Source: Mycolicibacterium moriokaense
Lineage (GTDB): Bacteria; Actinomycetota; Actinomycetes; Mycobacteriales; Mycobacteriaceae
DNA length: 64,000 bases
Assembly (NCBI RefSeq): GCF_010726085.1
Contig: NZ_AP022560.1
Coordinates: 4,898,001 to 4,962,000, forward strand
Reading direction: 5' to 3'
Program-made: the position numbers and the translations under genes
The notes under the pieces: model-generated
Told to the model about the DNA's origin: nothing
What the model saw: only the letters and a program-made list of their open reading frames with translations
Database searches by the model: none
Part shown: positions 17,320 to 26,043 of the stretch, piece after piece
Position numbering within the stretch: the stretch's first letter is position 1
How the letters are laid out: each line of letters starts with the position of its first letter

Positions 17320-17400
17320 ATGAGTACTCGATCAAGCAGACCAGTGGCTGGAGACCACGGCGCCGAGCTGTGCACATTTCATCCTGGTGGAGTCTTTTGA
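17320..17400 (+). CDS. Short ORF (26 aa) coupled to ATP-grasp gene 1
   Basis: A 26-residue ORF starting 28 nt after leader element B and ending TGATG, so its stop overlaps the ATP-grasp start by one base. It shares with the short ORF at 27198-27344 Met1, Thr3, Arg4, Ser6 and Pro8 at identical positions, then a G..E-L-C stretch (Cys18 here), and a VF pair (its last two residues). No Shine-Dalgarno sequence is visible. It could be a regulatory leader peptide, a precursor or acceptor peptide for the ATP-grasp ligase, or a chance ORF; the fixed spacing and shared residues argue against chance. I recognise no family. Confidence 0.5.
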   Translation: MSTRSSRPVAGDHGAELCTFHPGGVF

Positions 17401-18665
17401 TGAAACTCCTTATCTTGCATCGTGTTCCGTATTCTTTCATCGAATACCATCGCGTGATCGATCACGGGCTCCACGACGTCGTCTACGTGGGCACGCGCGC
17501 ACAACTTACGACAATCCCTTCCGACCTTCGCTGCAAGAGGGTTGAACGGCCCGGTCAAGCGGGTCTGGTCGAAGAAGTTCTCACCTTGTTTTCTCCCGAC
17601 GATCACATCGATCGGGTCATCAGCGTCTCCCAATACGAAGCAATGGAAGCAGCCCAGATACGGCGGGCCCTCGGGGTGGAAGGGGACATGCCGGAGCAGG
17701 TCCACATGGTGAACGACAAGGTAGCGATGAAGGCCGCAGTGGCAGCAGCGGCACTTCGCGTACCCAGGTTTGTCGGGTGTTCCGAGGCGCTCACATCTTC
17801 ATCTGCAGACTTGGCTGCTTGGGCCGGCAAGACGGTGCTCAAACCCGTCGATGGGACCGCCAGCAAGGACGTGCTCGTTTTCTCCACCTACGCTGACGCA
17901 ATCAGTGCAGTAGCCAATAACTCCACAGGTCTGGAAGCCTTGGATCCGGGACGGTTCCAACTCGAGGAGTACGTCGAGGGGCCGATCTTCCACTTCGATG
18001 GTTTGATGCTTGCCGGGGAGCCGGTCGCGATCGTCGCCAACAAATATTTGGGCACCTGTCTAGAGTTTGCCCAAGGTGTTCCACAGGGGTCGATGCAACT
18101 CGACGACGACGGTGGGCGTTGCCGGGTAGCACTTGACTATCTTCGGGCCGTCGGAATCCGCAATGGTCCATTTCATCTCGAAATGATCGAGGCCATCGAC
18201 GGCATGGTTTTTCTCGAGGTTGCGGCCCGCGCCGGAGGTGGCGGTATCAAGGACACATTCCGGATGGCCACGGGCATTGACATGGTTGCAGCTGCTTTGG
18301 CCATCAGCCTGGATAGGTCGCCTCGCGACGTCAATCCGCTGAAACAGTGGTTCGAAAAGAGGTCGGGCAGCAGGACATATGGAGATTTCATGTTCCCAGG
18401 TCACCTGCTTCAATCGCGGCACTGTGCGATCGAGGGCAGTGAAAAATTCCGAGGCCATCCAGATGTGCTGAAATGGAAGGAGCTGGAAGCAGGGACTTCC
18501 CTTCCAAACACGGTGAGCTACTTCGATTTTGAGTTGCCGGTTTGCGGCATCGTGGCAGGAAACTCAAGTTCTGAAGTTGAAGCACTGCTCCGCGAAATTT
18601 TGACTACCGTGCGGGTTATCCCAAGCGGAGGGCCCATCCCATGCGGCACGACGTCCATGGCGTAG
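17400..18665 (+). CDS. ATP-grasp ligase 1 (amino-acid-ligase type)
   Basis: A 421-residue ATP-grasp enzyme. Pre-ATP-grasp domain MKLLILHRVPYSFIEYHRV..., then the ATP-binding core: VLKPVDGTASKDV (Lys contacting ATP), QLEEYVEGPIFHFDGL, and the metal-binding end HLEMIE...MVFLEVAARAGGGGI. Composition and length resemble BacD-like L-amino acid ligases rather than the RimK-like ligases of ribosomal peptides. It would activate a carboxylate as an acyl phosphate and join it to an amine. GGTGGAG lies about 8 nt upstream of the ATG. It stands alone with its short ORF on the plus strand, and its 3' end abuts the convergent methyltransferase 2 (1-nt gap). Confidence 0.88.
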   Translation: MKLLILHRVPYSFIEYHRVIDHGLHDVVYVGTRAQLTTIPSDLRCKRVERPGQAGLVEEVLTLFSPDDHIDRVISVSQYEAMEAAQIRRALGVEGDMPEQVHMVNDKVAMKAAVAAAALRVPRFVGCSEALTSSSADLAAWAGKTVLKPVDGTASKDVLVFSTYADAISAVANNSTGLEALDPGRFQLEEYVEGPIFHFDGLMLAGEPVAIVANKYLGTCLEFAQGVPQGSMQLDDDGGRCRVALDYLRAVGIRNGPFHLEMIEAIDGMVFLEVAARAGGGGIKDTFRMATGIDMVAAALAISLDRSPRDVNPLKQWFEKRSGSRTYGDFMFPGHLLQSRHCAIEGSEKFRGHPDVLKWKELEAGTSLPNTVSYFDFELPVCGIVAGNSSSEVEALLREILTTVRVIPSGGPIPCGTTSMA

Positions 18666-18666
18666 C

Positions 18667-19677
18667 TCAAATGCGAAGGCCCTCAATGATGTCGAAGCCC
18701 GACGCGAGAGGTACGCAACGAGTCAACTCGAGTCCGGAGGACCTGTAGAGCCGCGCATACTCAGCCCGGGTGCGCTCGCGTCCACCCGTCATCACGAGCA
18801 TGTTGACATCGACCAGCTTGCTCCAGTGGTACCCGTCATGATCTGGAATGACGCGCTCCAGGACGAGGAGTTTTCCGCCTCGGGGCAGCGCCGCCGCGCA
18901 CCGCGAAAGGATCCGGACGCACTGCTCATCGGTGCACATGTGGAGCACGCTCTTCATCGTGCACAGCTCCATCGGTGGGACGGACTCCTCCGCGCTGCCC
19001 TCGACGATGCTCACTCGGTCAGCCACTCCCAGGTCTCGGAAGTTGTCCGGCGCGCCACGGACGGAGATGGGTAGGTCGAACAACACGCCTTGCAGCCCAG
19101 GGACTTTGGCCAGCATCGTCGCGAGGAAGATGCCATACCCGCCACCCACGTCCGTGATCGTCGAAATACCCGTGAAGTCGTAGGCCTCCGCGGTCTCACG
19201 CGCCACTCGGGTCGTGATCTCGTGCCAGCCCTGATGGAAGAGATCTGCAGTGGCCGGCTGTTCCGGAAGCCATTCGAACAGCGGCTTGCCGCGTCGCCGT
19301 TCGAAGGCGCACTGGCCGGTCCGGACCGACTCGACGAGGTCGCCCCATGTCTGGTAGACCTCTCCGCCGGAGAACATCCGGATCTCTTTCGCCATGGACT
19401 GCTCGTGGTCAGAGCGCAGACAGGCTCCGACAGGTGTCAAAGAGACTCGGCCTTCTGCGTCGCGTTCGAACAGGTCGACGGACACGAGCAGCCTGAGGAC
19501 TCGCTCAGTCGCGTCGGGGTCGATGCCGAGCTCCTCGGCAAGCTCGGCCGCCGTCCGGGGACCTGCGGCCAGCGCGTCGGCGATGCCCAGGTTGACGACG
19601 GCATAAATCGCGCAGGAGAAGTAGTAGCCATGGACGGCGAGGTGGAGCGCGTCTCTGTCGGATAGCTTGGGGAGCAT
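18667..19677 (-). CDS. SAM-dependent O-methyltransferase 2
   Basis: A 336-residue paralogue of methyltransferase 1: N-terminal dimerisation part, ITDVGGGYG SAM motif, GVLFDLPISV. The catalytic-His segment reads LHMCTDEQCVRIL: the His stays but the usual Asp-Trp after it is Met-Cys, which may alter substrate positioning. Last gene of the five-enzyme-plus-exporter minus-strand operon, 60 nt after the aminotransferase. The target hydroxyl is unknown. Confidence 0.92.
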   Translation of the reverse strand: MLPKLSDRDALHLAVHGYYFSCAIYAVVNLGIADALAAGPRTAAELAEELGIDPDATERVLRLLVSVDLFERDAEGRVSLTPVGACLRSDHEQSMAKEIRMFSGGEVYQTWGDLVESVRTGQCAFERRRGKPLFEWLPEQPATADLFHQGWHEITTRVARETAEAYDFTGISTITDVGGGYGIFLATMLAKVPGLQGVLFDLPISVRGAPDNFRDLGVADRVSIVEGSAEESVPPMELCTMKSVLHMCTDEQCVRILSRCAAALPRGGKLLVLERVIPDHDGYHWSKLVDVNMLVMTGGRERTRAEYARLYRSSGLELTRCVPLASGFDIIEGLRI

Positions 19678-19737
19678 GAACGTTGGCTTTCTGCGGGTGC
19701 CGGTTCAGACCGGTGATGTTATCTCGGTGGATGAGAG

Positions 19738-20589
19738 CTAGGAAGCGAAACCGCCGGTCGTAAATCGGCGGTACTCGTTAGCGATCCGGTCGACGTAGGC
19801 CGACCCAATAAAGTTGACTTCGTCGATGCTGGAAACCGTCATGACTTCCATCGCGGTCCCGCACAAGAATGCACCGTCGAACGCTTCAAGCTCGGCGTAC
19901 GGAATGTCGCGTTCGATTACAGAAATGTCCAATTTCGGGCACAACTCCTCCATGATCAACTTCCTGGTGATTCCCGCCAGAGCTAGTTCGGTGGTGGGCG
20001 TGAACAGCGTGTCGCCCCGACTGAAAAAGATGTTCGCACCGCTCGATTCGCAGACCATGTCCGTCGTCGAGAGAAAGAGGACGTCGTCACTGTCATCTGG
20101 CTTTTCGCGGTAGCTCAAATAGCTCAACGCGTAAGTCGTCGACGCTTTGGCTTGATAGGGATGGCACGAGGCGGGCGGTCGTCGCCACGCTGACGTCGTC
20201 AGCCGATACGGTTGGGCTGTCGAAACCGCCTGAAACGGAAGGGCAAGTATGACCACCCTGCTCGAGCAACCTCGGCCCTTGAAGCTGACATCCGCGTCGT
20301 CGTAGAACACCAACGGCTTGATATACGCGTCGGCCAACTGATTGACCCGCAACAACTCGTAGCAGGCATCGGTCAGCTCCTGATTGGAATACTGCAGAGT
20401 GAGCCCGAATACACCGGCGGATTGACGCAACCTGTCGAGGTGTTCTTCACATTTGAGTATTTTGCCGCCGTAGCTGCGGATGCCCTCGAAGACGCACGAC
20501 GCATACGACAATGAATGAGTGGCGGGCGACAATCCCACCTCGGTACTTCTCACGAAGCTGCCATCGTCCCAGGTAACGTCGCTGATCAT
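19738..20589 (-). CDS. Class IV PLP aminotransferase (branched-chain-aminotransferase-like)
   Basis: A 283-residue fold-type IV PLP enzyme. FEGIRSYGG near the N-terminus, catalytic Lys in YQAKASTTYALSYLS, ESSGANIFF (cofactor-holding Glu), LAGITRKLIMEE and FLCGTAMEVMTVSSID are all family landmarks. It interconverts an amino acid and its 2-oxo acid; in this cluster it may make or remove an unusual amino acid. ATGA overlap with the upstream acyltransferase-like gene shows coupling. It could also act as a lyase of the same fold. Confidence 0.9.
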   Translation of the reverse strand: MISDVTWDDGSFVRSTEVGLSPATHSLSYASCVFEGIRSYGGKILKCEEHLDRLRQSAGVFGLTLQYSNQELTDACYELLRVNQLADAYIKPLVFYDDADVSFKGRGCSSRVVILALPFQAVSTAQPYRLTTSAWRRPPASCHPYQAKASTTYALSYLSYREKPDDSDDVLFLSTTDMVCESSGANIFFSRGDTLFTPTTELALAGITRKLIMEELCPKLDISVIERDIPYAELEAFDGAFLCGTAMEVMTVSSIDEVNFIGSAYVDRIANEYRRFTTGGFAS

Positions 20590-21569
20590 TCGGGTTCCCG
20601 TCGAGATGCTGCGGTTACGTCGGTCATTTCCGCGGTCGCGAATTCGTTCATCTCTCGTGTGCGGCGTGTGTTTACCGGGATCAGCCAGTTCACTAGGTCG
20701 ACGATATGGTTTGCGCCGAGTCGCATCTTTCCCTCAATCGCTCCCCGGCCCAGGCAGATGTTGTCGAACCCCAACTCACTGGCAAGCTGATAGACCCGGT
20801 AAAAATCGGCGATGTACAAATTGATTCCATCCGGAACATGGTCGCGGTCTTGACCTCTGACCAGCTTCGAAAACACAGCTCGCTCCTCGTCCGCATAGCC
20901 CAGAGAGCCGGACAGGGGAACATCGGAGGCTCTGTCGTAGTCGAGCCGCAGGTAATATTTCGCCGCATCCGTCGAACGTGCCAACATACTCAGAACCTCG
21001 CGGGTGTAGAGATTTCTCGAATGCCGATATTTCGCTCCATTCAGGGCTTGCAGAACAGCGAAATCGTCGAGGGCTCGATGGCTCGCCGATATATCAGACA
21101 ACCGGTATACCTCACTCCGACAAGCGTCTTCGGCCTTTCGCGTAATCCTTCTGATCGCCTTGTACTGTTTGTCGCCGACTGCTGTTCGCAGGGCGGAATC
21201 GACACATCCTGACGTCCGGAAGTAGGCCACCTGCATGAACGGAACTGCGATGGACTCGGCAGCGTGCATAGCGTCGTTGCGCGGCGTTTTCGGAAGCGAT
21301 GGAATCAACAACCAGTCCGAGTCGGCTGCCGAATCCATCAACTCCGCCAGCTTCGGCCCGTCGGGCTCGTCCGACACCGGCATGTAAAAGTACCCGGGCG
21401 CGACGTACGCATTTTCTTGATGCAGGGGGTCACCGTTGACCCCGCGATGCCGGAGCACGGCGTCCCAGTGGGCGATCCCCATCAGAGGGAGCTGAGGCCC
21501 CGCAACGTTGTAGCTCGCGCAAAACGCATCACGTTGGGGCTGCAAGTCCATCGAATCCCTCACTAGCAT
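20586..21569 (-). CDS. GNAT/FemAB-like acyltransferase-type protein
   Basis: A 327-residue soluble protein. The C-terminal half looks like a GNAT-superfamily fold of the FemAB/BioF2-like type: INLYIADFYRVYQLASELGFDNICLGRG followed by a K-RLGAN segment. Such enzymes transfer acyl or aminoacyl groups to amines. The N-terminal third is unassigned. ATG 21569 overlaps the end of the ABC gene by 7 nt and has GGTGGG upstream; ATG 21551 with GAGGG 5 nt upstream is an equally good start. The family call is by pattern only. Confidence 0.55.
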   Translation of the reverse strand: MLVRDSMDLQPQRDAFCASYNVAGPQLPLMGIAHWDAVLRHRGVNGDPLHQENAYVAPGYFYMPVSDEPDGPKLAELMDSAADSDWLLIPSLPKTPRNDAMHAAESIAVPFMQVAYFRTSGCVDSALRTAVGDKQYKAIRRITRKAEDACRSEVYRLSDISASHRALDDFAVLQALNGAKYRHSRNLYTREVLSMLARSTDAAKYYLRLDYDRASDVPLSGSLGYADEERAVFSKLVRGQDRDHVPDGINLYIADFYRVYQLASELGFDNICLGRGAIEGKMRLGANHIVDLVNWLIPVNTRRTREMNEFATAEMTDVTAASRREPE

Positions 21570-24500
21570 TTCGATCCCACCAAATGACCGTTGCAGGCGA
21601 TCTCGTCAGAAATCTCGACGAGGCGTCGTTCGTCGGTGAAGTGAAGCGCCCGGTCGCCCAGTTCACGCAGGCTGGGGTTGTGAGTGATGATGAAGAAGAG
21701 CGTGTCCGGCAATGCGGACGTCACCGCCTTCAAAATCGACTGCTCGGCATCCGAGCTCAAAGACGACGTCGCTTCATCCAAAATGGCGATCGCGGGCGGG
21801 TTGACCAGCACATCCAACAACGCCAGCCGTTGCAACTCCGTCTTGCTCAGGTTGAGCCGGCCGGTCGTGGGCACCAACTCGTCGAATCCCCCGGGAATGC
21901 GCGCAAGGACGTCGTCCAATTCAAGGAAATCAACCATCCGAGCCAATTCTGCTTCCGTCGCGTCGTTGAAGTGTTCCGACAGTTTCCCCGGCTTGAAGAC
22001 CGGATTCGACGTCATCAGAAGTACGTCTTGTTCGTGCATCTGCGTCACGTAGCCCGTCGTACAGCCCAAAGTGGATACGACGCCTTTCGTCGGCTGCAGA
22101 CCGCCGACAACGAGTTTCGCGAGCGTCGACTTGCCCACTCCACTCGCACCCGTGATCACCACGACGTCACCTCGATGGAACGAGTCCGTGAAACTCTCGA
22201 GCAGCAACGTATTCGATTGCGGTGCAGCGATGGTGACGTCCGAAAATGACACACGTGTGCCGTCGCCGTTCAAAGGTACACAGGCACGGTCGGGTTCGAT
22301 GGTGACGGGACGGGTAAGCAGGCGATCCGCACTGACGAGTACCTGCCTGAGCTCCACGAGCCATATCCCGACGCGTGCGAAGACGGCAATCAGGCTGTAG
22401 CAGAGGCTCAATGCGAGCACATTGGCCAAGCCAACGCCACCGTGTGCGTGCATGAACACCGTAGAACCCACGATGACCGAAAGGAACGCCAAGCCGATCA
22501 CGTCGAGCCTGTAGACAAACCATCGGTGCGCCCTCTCGTTGTCCATGGACGCGAATGTGTGGTTCATCAGACTTTCATTCAGCCAACTCACCAGAACCGA
22601 GTTGTCCCTCGCGAAATCGAATCTGCTCGACCTCCATGTGAAGGCCTCGACCTGCGCGAACAGTACTGAAGTAGTTCTGATCACCCGGTCGTTGAAGTCT
22701 TGCAGTCGGCCTCCTGATCGCCTCAAACTGTGCCAGTAGGCGAAGCACATTCCGGCGAAAGGCAGTAGCACGAGAATGTTCTTGCTCAGAACGAAAGCGG
22801 CGCTCGTGACGAGAAGCGTTGCCGCGGACAGTAAACGGAGCAGGACTACGGGGAAGACTTCGTCGACACGCCGCTGATCCCAAGTGAGCTTGCTCTGGCT
22901 GTCCTGGTGGACCTCCGCTGGTATCGATCTGTCGAGCGTCGGACTCATGATATTCGTGAAGTAGTTGACGCACTGTCGAGTCGCCGCGCTGATACTGCTT
23001 TGTACGACCAAGAGCGCACCGGAAATCGACAGGACAGCGCTGACCGAAAATACGCTCAGCAACGCTACCAGGAATGTTCGTGCGTTTGAGGTGGAAAGGC
23101 CACTCGCCGTGAGGTAATCGCCGACGATCGTCAGGACTTCCCGGCACAGGAACAGAGCGATGGCAACGAGCACGATCTTGGCCAACCCCAAGTTGATCAG
23201 GCTCCGAAGCACCGGCCGCCGACGCTCGTCGGAGCCCGCGCCATGAGTACTTTGGCGAGGAAGTGTGCGTTCCTCGGAAGTGTCGCCTCGCGTCGCGGCC
23301 GGGAAAGGATCCGGGCTAGGAGCAGGCAGGTTCGGTTTGACGTCCACAACGGCGCCGTCCGCCACCACCCAAATCTCCTGCGCAGCGGCGATCTCGTCCT
23401 GCTTGTCCGTGGCATAGACAACCGTCGCGTCCTGCCACGGTCCCCGAAGCAGCGAACTCAGCAATCCACGTGCAAGGTCGTCGTTCAGCCCCGACGTTGG
23501 CTGGTCGATGAAAATACGCGATGGCTCCGCCAGTATCGCGCGAGCGATTTCAAGACGCTTGCCCTGCCCGCGGGAGACATCCCAGTCGGCATTCACTTCT
23601 CGAGAGGCGCCCTCGAGCAACTCGGTATAGAAGGTCTCGGGCAGCCTGGACAGTTTGACAGCTTCCCGTGCGTCGTCATCGGAAAAGTCGGCGCGGTAAA
23701 GGCGCAGATTCTCGCGGAGTCCGCCCGGGAAAACCCACGGCTCGTCCGGGAGGAACACGGTCAAGCTCTCGGCGCAGCTGCTCATCGTGTGAGCGGCGGT
23801 TTCCAACACCGATGTTTTCCCGCTCCCAGCAGCACCGACAACTGCAATGTGCTTCGCAGACGTCGTTGGTAGCTCTATCGTTCTGGACTCGGCGTCCGAT
23901 CGACCGGTAGCGGACAGGTACTTCGATACGTTGCGGTGGCCGACGACGCCTTGAGAAATGCTCTGCACAATTTCCGGGACGTTGTTGGCGACCGATCTCA
24001 GGCCACCGATCAGAGCCATTGCCGACAACACACCGGCCGGGTCCACGTACCCAACAACGGCTAGCTGTGTGACCGCGGCGGCAAGCATGGCGATGACCGG
24101 CGTGAGAGTGGAAATGAGATTGACCGAAGCGATCAGGCGCGCCGCCTTCTTCAGCGCCTGCTCCTCGCCACGACGTTCGTGGGCATATCGGCGAGTTAGT
24201 TCGTCGTTCCAGTTCTTGAGCCACACAAGCAGCCTGTTGTTCAATGAGAACGAGGCGACATCGATGCGAGCCGCCGAACGCATGGATTGTTCGGCGTAGA
24301 TTCCGTTCAATCGCTTGGTGATCCAGAAGATTGCGGTCGAACCGACAAAGATCATCGACAGGGCTGACAACGCACTCGGCCCCAACGCCATGAAGAAGAA
24401 TACGGTGGTGAAAGCTATCGTTGCGACTGCGAGAGCCATGAACACGGCGCCCGACCATGCGGCTTGGACACGCGCTGCTTCACGGTCGAACAACGTCGTG

Positions 24501-24946
24501 AAGCCGACTGAGCGGTAATCGAAATTCTTCTTTCGCAGCAGCCTCTGCTCGATGTATGTCCGACCTCCTATTCCTGCAAGCTCGGCGAGTAGGAAGGAGT
24601 GATTGAGGGCCACCCAAGCCGAAAACGTCAGTAGCAGGCAGCTGATTGCGAGCGCCAGGTTCACCACGAGGGGTGTCTCTGGCTGGATGAGATGCTGGAT
24701 AAGCGATTTCAGCGTGATGGCCGCCCCGAAAGAGCAACCCGCGTTGACGGTGATGGCCAAGAGCGCGAGGCAGACATCTCTGCGGAGCGCGTTGAACACG
24801 GATCTGTGTAGGCGTTCCTCATCGTTCGCTCGCACGTCGTCGGCGTGGGCCGCATCGCACCAGCGCTGCCACTTCGAAACATTCACGGCGCGATCGGACC
24901 GATCGCCGGCTTTCGGAAGCGAAATCCAGAAGATTTCCTTCAGCAT
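21563..24946 (-). CDS. Full-length ABC exporter (TMD-NBD-TMD-NBD) with degenerate NBD1
   Basis: An 1127-residue protein holding two transmembrane domains and two ATPase domains on one chain. NBD1: GAAGSGKTS Walker A, signature VSRGQGKRLEIARAI, Walker B IFIDQPTSG with Gln in place of the catalytic Glu, and no clear H-loop His (YATDKQD). NBD2: GASGVGKST, signature LSKTELQRLALL, Walker B AILDEATSS with Glu and ITHN with His. So one ATP site should be catalytic and one regulatory. ATG 24946 overlaps the cupin-fusion stop (ATGCTGA). Base composition is visibly less G/C-rich than flanking genes. Most likely exports the cluster product. Confidence 0.9.
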   Translation of the reverse strand: MLKEIFWISLPKAGDRSDRAVNVSKWQRWCDAAHADDVRANDEERLHRSVFNALRRDVCLALLAITVNAGCSFGAAITLKSLIQHLIQPETPLVVNLALAISCLLLTFSAWVALNHSFLLAELAGIGGRTYIEQRLLRKKNFDYRSVGFTTLFDREAARVQAAWSGAVFMALAVATIAFTTVFFFMALGPSALSALSMIFVGSTAIFWITKRLNGIYAEQSMRSAARIDVASFSLNNRLLVWLKNWNDELTRRYAHERRGEEQALKKAARLIASVNLISTLTPVIAMLAAAVTQLAVVGYVDPAGVLSAMALIGGLRSVANNVPEIVQSISQGVVGHRNVSKYLSATGRSDAESRTIELPTTSAKHIAVVGAAGSGKTSVLETAAHTMSSCAESLTVFLPDEPWVFPGGLRENLRLYRADFSDDDAREAVKLSRLPETFYTELLEGASREVNADWDVSRGQGKRLEIARAILAEPSRIFIDQPTSGLNDDLARGLLSSLLRGPWQDATVVYATDKQDEIAAAQEIWVVADGAVVDVKPNLPAPSPDPFPAATRGDTSEERTLPRQSTHGAGSDERRRPVLRSLINLGLAKIVLVAIALFLCREVLTIVGDYLTASGLSTSNARTFLVALLSVFSVSAVLSISGALLVVQSSISAATRQCVNYFTNIMSPTLDRSIPAEVHQDSQSKLTWDQRRVDEVFPVVLLRLLSAATLLVTSAAFVLSKNILVLLPFAGMCFAYWHSLRRSGGRLQDFNDRVIRTTSVLFAQVEAFTWRSSRFDFARDNSVLVSWLNESLMNHTFASMDNERAHRWFVYRLDVIGLAFLSVIVGSTVFMHAHGGVGLANVLALSLCYSLIAVFARVGIWLVELRQVLVSADRLLTRPVTIEPDRACVPLNGDGTRVSFSDVTIAAPQSNTLLLESFTDSFHRGDVVVITGASGVGKSTLAKLVVGGLQPTKGVVSTLGCTTGYVTQMHEQDVLLMTSNPVFKPGKLSEHFNDATEAELARMVDFLELDDVLARIPGGFDELVPTTGRLNLSKTELQRLALLDVLVNPPAIAILDEATSSLSSDAEQSILKAVTSALPDTLFFIITHNPSLRELGDRALHFTDERRLVEISDEIACNGHLVGSKC

Positions 24947-25992
24947 TTTGACAGCTCGGGCGTCGCGTCCTCGGCCAACGCAATGGAAGCGATCCTGTCG
25001 CACAATTGCGTGATCATCGCCCACCCCTCGGCGAGCGCTTCCCTCAATTCGTCGATCTCGGTCAGCGAGGCTCGATTGAGCAGATCCAATCCCATTGTCA
25101 CGTGGGCGCCGTCGTCCTCCCCGTGGTCTTCGAAGTGTGGCAGGTCGGGGAAGGCACGTGCCGCTTCCCGGTGCCAGATTTCGCCGCTCCCTTCCAGAAC
25201 GACGTGCATCAGAAGGGTTCGCACCATGTCGCTTCGGTAGAGCATCTGGTCCCTGAACCAGTCCATGGTCGACAGAAACGTGGGGTCCGCGACGGGGCGG
25301 TGCCGCGATTGCCGCTGTTTACGGAGGTTGTTGTTGTGTCCCAGTTCTTCGACCAGATGGTCGAGCGCGACGTGTTTGTGCTCAGGATCCGTCGTCATCG
25401 CTACACGCAGATGCAGAAGATCTTGAAACACATCGGACCAGGATTGCTGGCAGTCCAGCAGTCGGTTGCGAACATCGTGATCGGCCAACGAAGGGTCGTC
25501 GATCAACCGCAGCAGCTTGCTGGTTCTGAATTCTTCCAGGTACTTCTTGTTGTCCTCGAGAAGTTGATCAGCCGGACGGGACTCGGCGGGTGCGAACACG
25601 GCGTTGGGCCGGTCCGGATTCTCGTACAGCGCTTGGCCGTTGAACTGGATCGAAAGCGCCCAGAACCCATCGTGAGTTCCTTCGAAACCGTGCCACGTAT
25701 CACTCGGTACCAGAACGATGTCCCCCGCCGTGACGTCCTGTTCCCTGCTGCCCATGGTTCGTCCCGACCCCTCGCAGACCAGGATCAGGCTCGGCTCCGG
25801 GTGTTTGTGTACGGGCAGCACCTGCCCGCCCGCCAATCTGACCCAGCTGATGGCCAAGTTGCTGGAGGCGGGAATGAATTGCGCCACTTCAGGATGCTGG
25901 GCGAACATCTTCACGACACCCAAGTCGTGGACCTGGCCGTCGACAATCGCGTGATTGATCGAGGCGAGGTCGTTCCTGGCGATGATATGCAT
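24940..25992 (-). CDS. Cupin fused to haem-oxygenase-like di-iron oxygenase (HDO) domain
   Basis: A 350-residue two-domain protein. N-terminal cupin (about 45-115) with H62-x-H64-x-E66, a GDIVLVP turn and H101 as metal ligands. C-terminal helical domain (about 165-335) with the HDO ligand pattern: E216-x2-H219, E267, and H290-x3-D294-x2-H297. HDO enzymes use two irons to oxygenate amines or cleave C-C bonds; SznF, which makes an N-nitrosourea, joins an HDO domain to a cupin in the opposite order. Here N-oxygenation of an amino-acid-derived amine is a reasonable but unproven guess. ATG 25992 has AAAGG 8 nt upstream. Coupled to the exporter gene. Confidence 0.75.
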   Translation of the reverse strand: MHIIARNDLASINHAIVDGQVHDLGVVKMFAQHPEVAQFIPASSNLAISWVRLAGGQVLPVHKHPEPSLILVCEGSGRTMGSREQDVTAGDIVLVPSDTWHGFEGTHDGFWALSIQFNGQALYENPDRPNAVFAPAESRPADQLLEDNKKYLEEFRTSKLLRLIDDPSLADHDVRNRLLDCQQSWSDVFQDLLHLRVAMTTDPEHKHVALDHLVEELGHNNNLRKQRQSRHRPVADPTFLSTMDWFRDQMLYRSDMVRTLLMHVVLEGSGEIWHREAARAFPDLPHFEDHGEDDGAHVTMGLDLLNRASLTEIDELREALAEGWAMITQLCDRIASIALAEDATPELSKC

Positions 25993-26043
25993 TGTTCAAC
26001 CTTTCACGGGAGGGTGGGCGACCTTGGGAATCGCGATGGGGTT

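Noticed and set aside
21563..24960. Two consecutive cluster proteins both end Ser-Lys-Cys, suggesting a shared C-terminal tag
   Set aside because: Explained by overlapping starts: in both cases AAATGCT encodes Lys-Cys in one frame and the next gene's ATG in the other.
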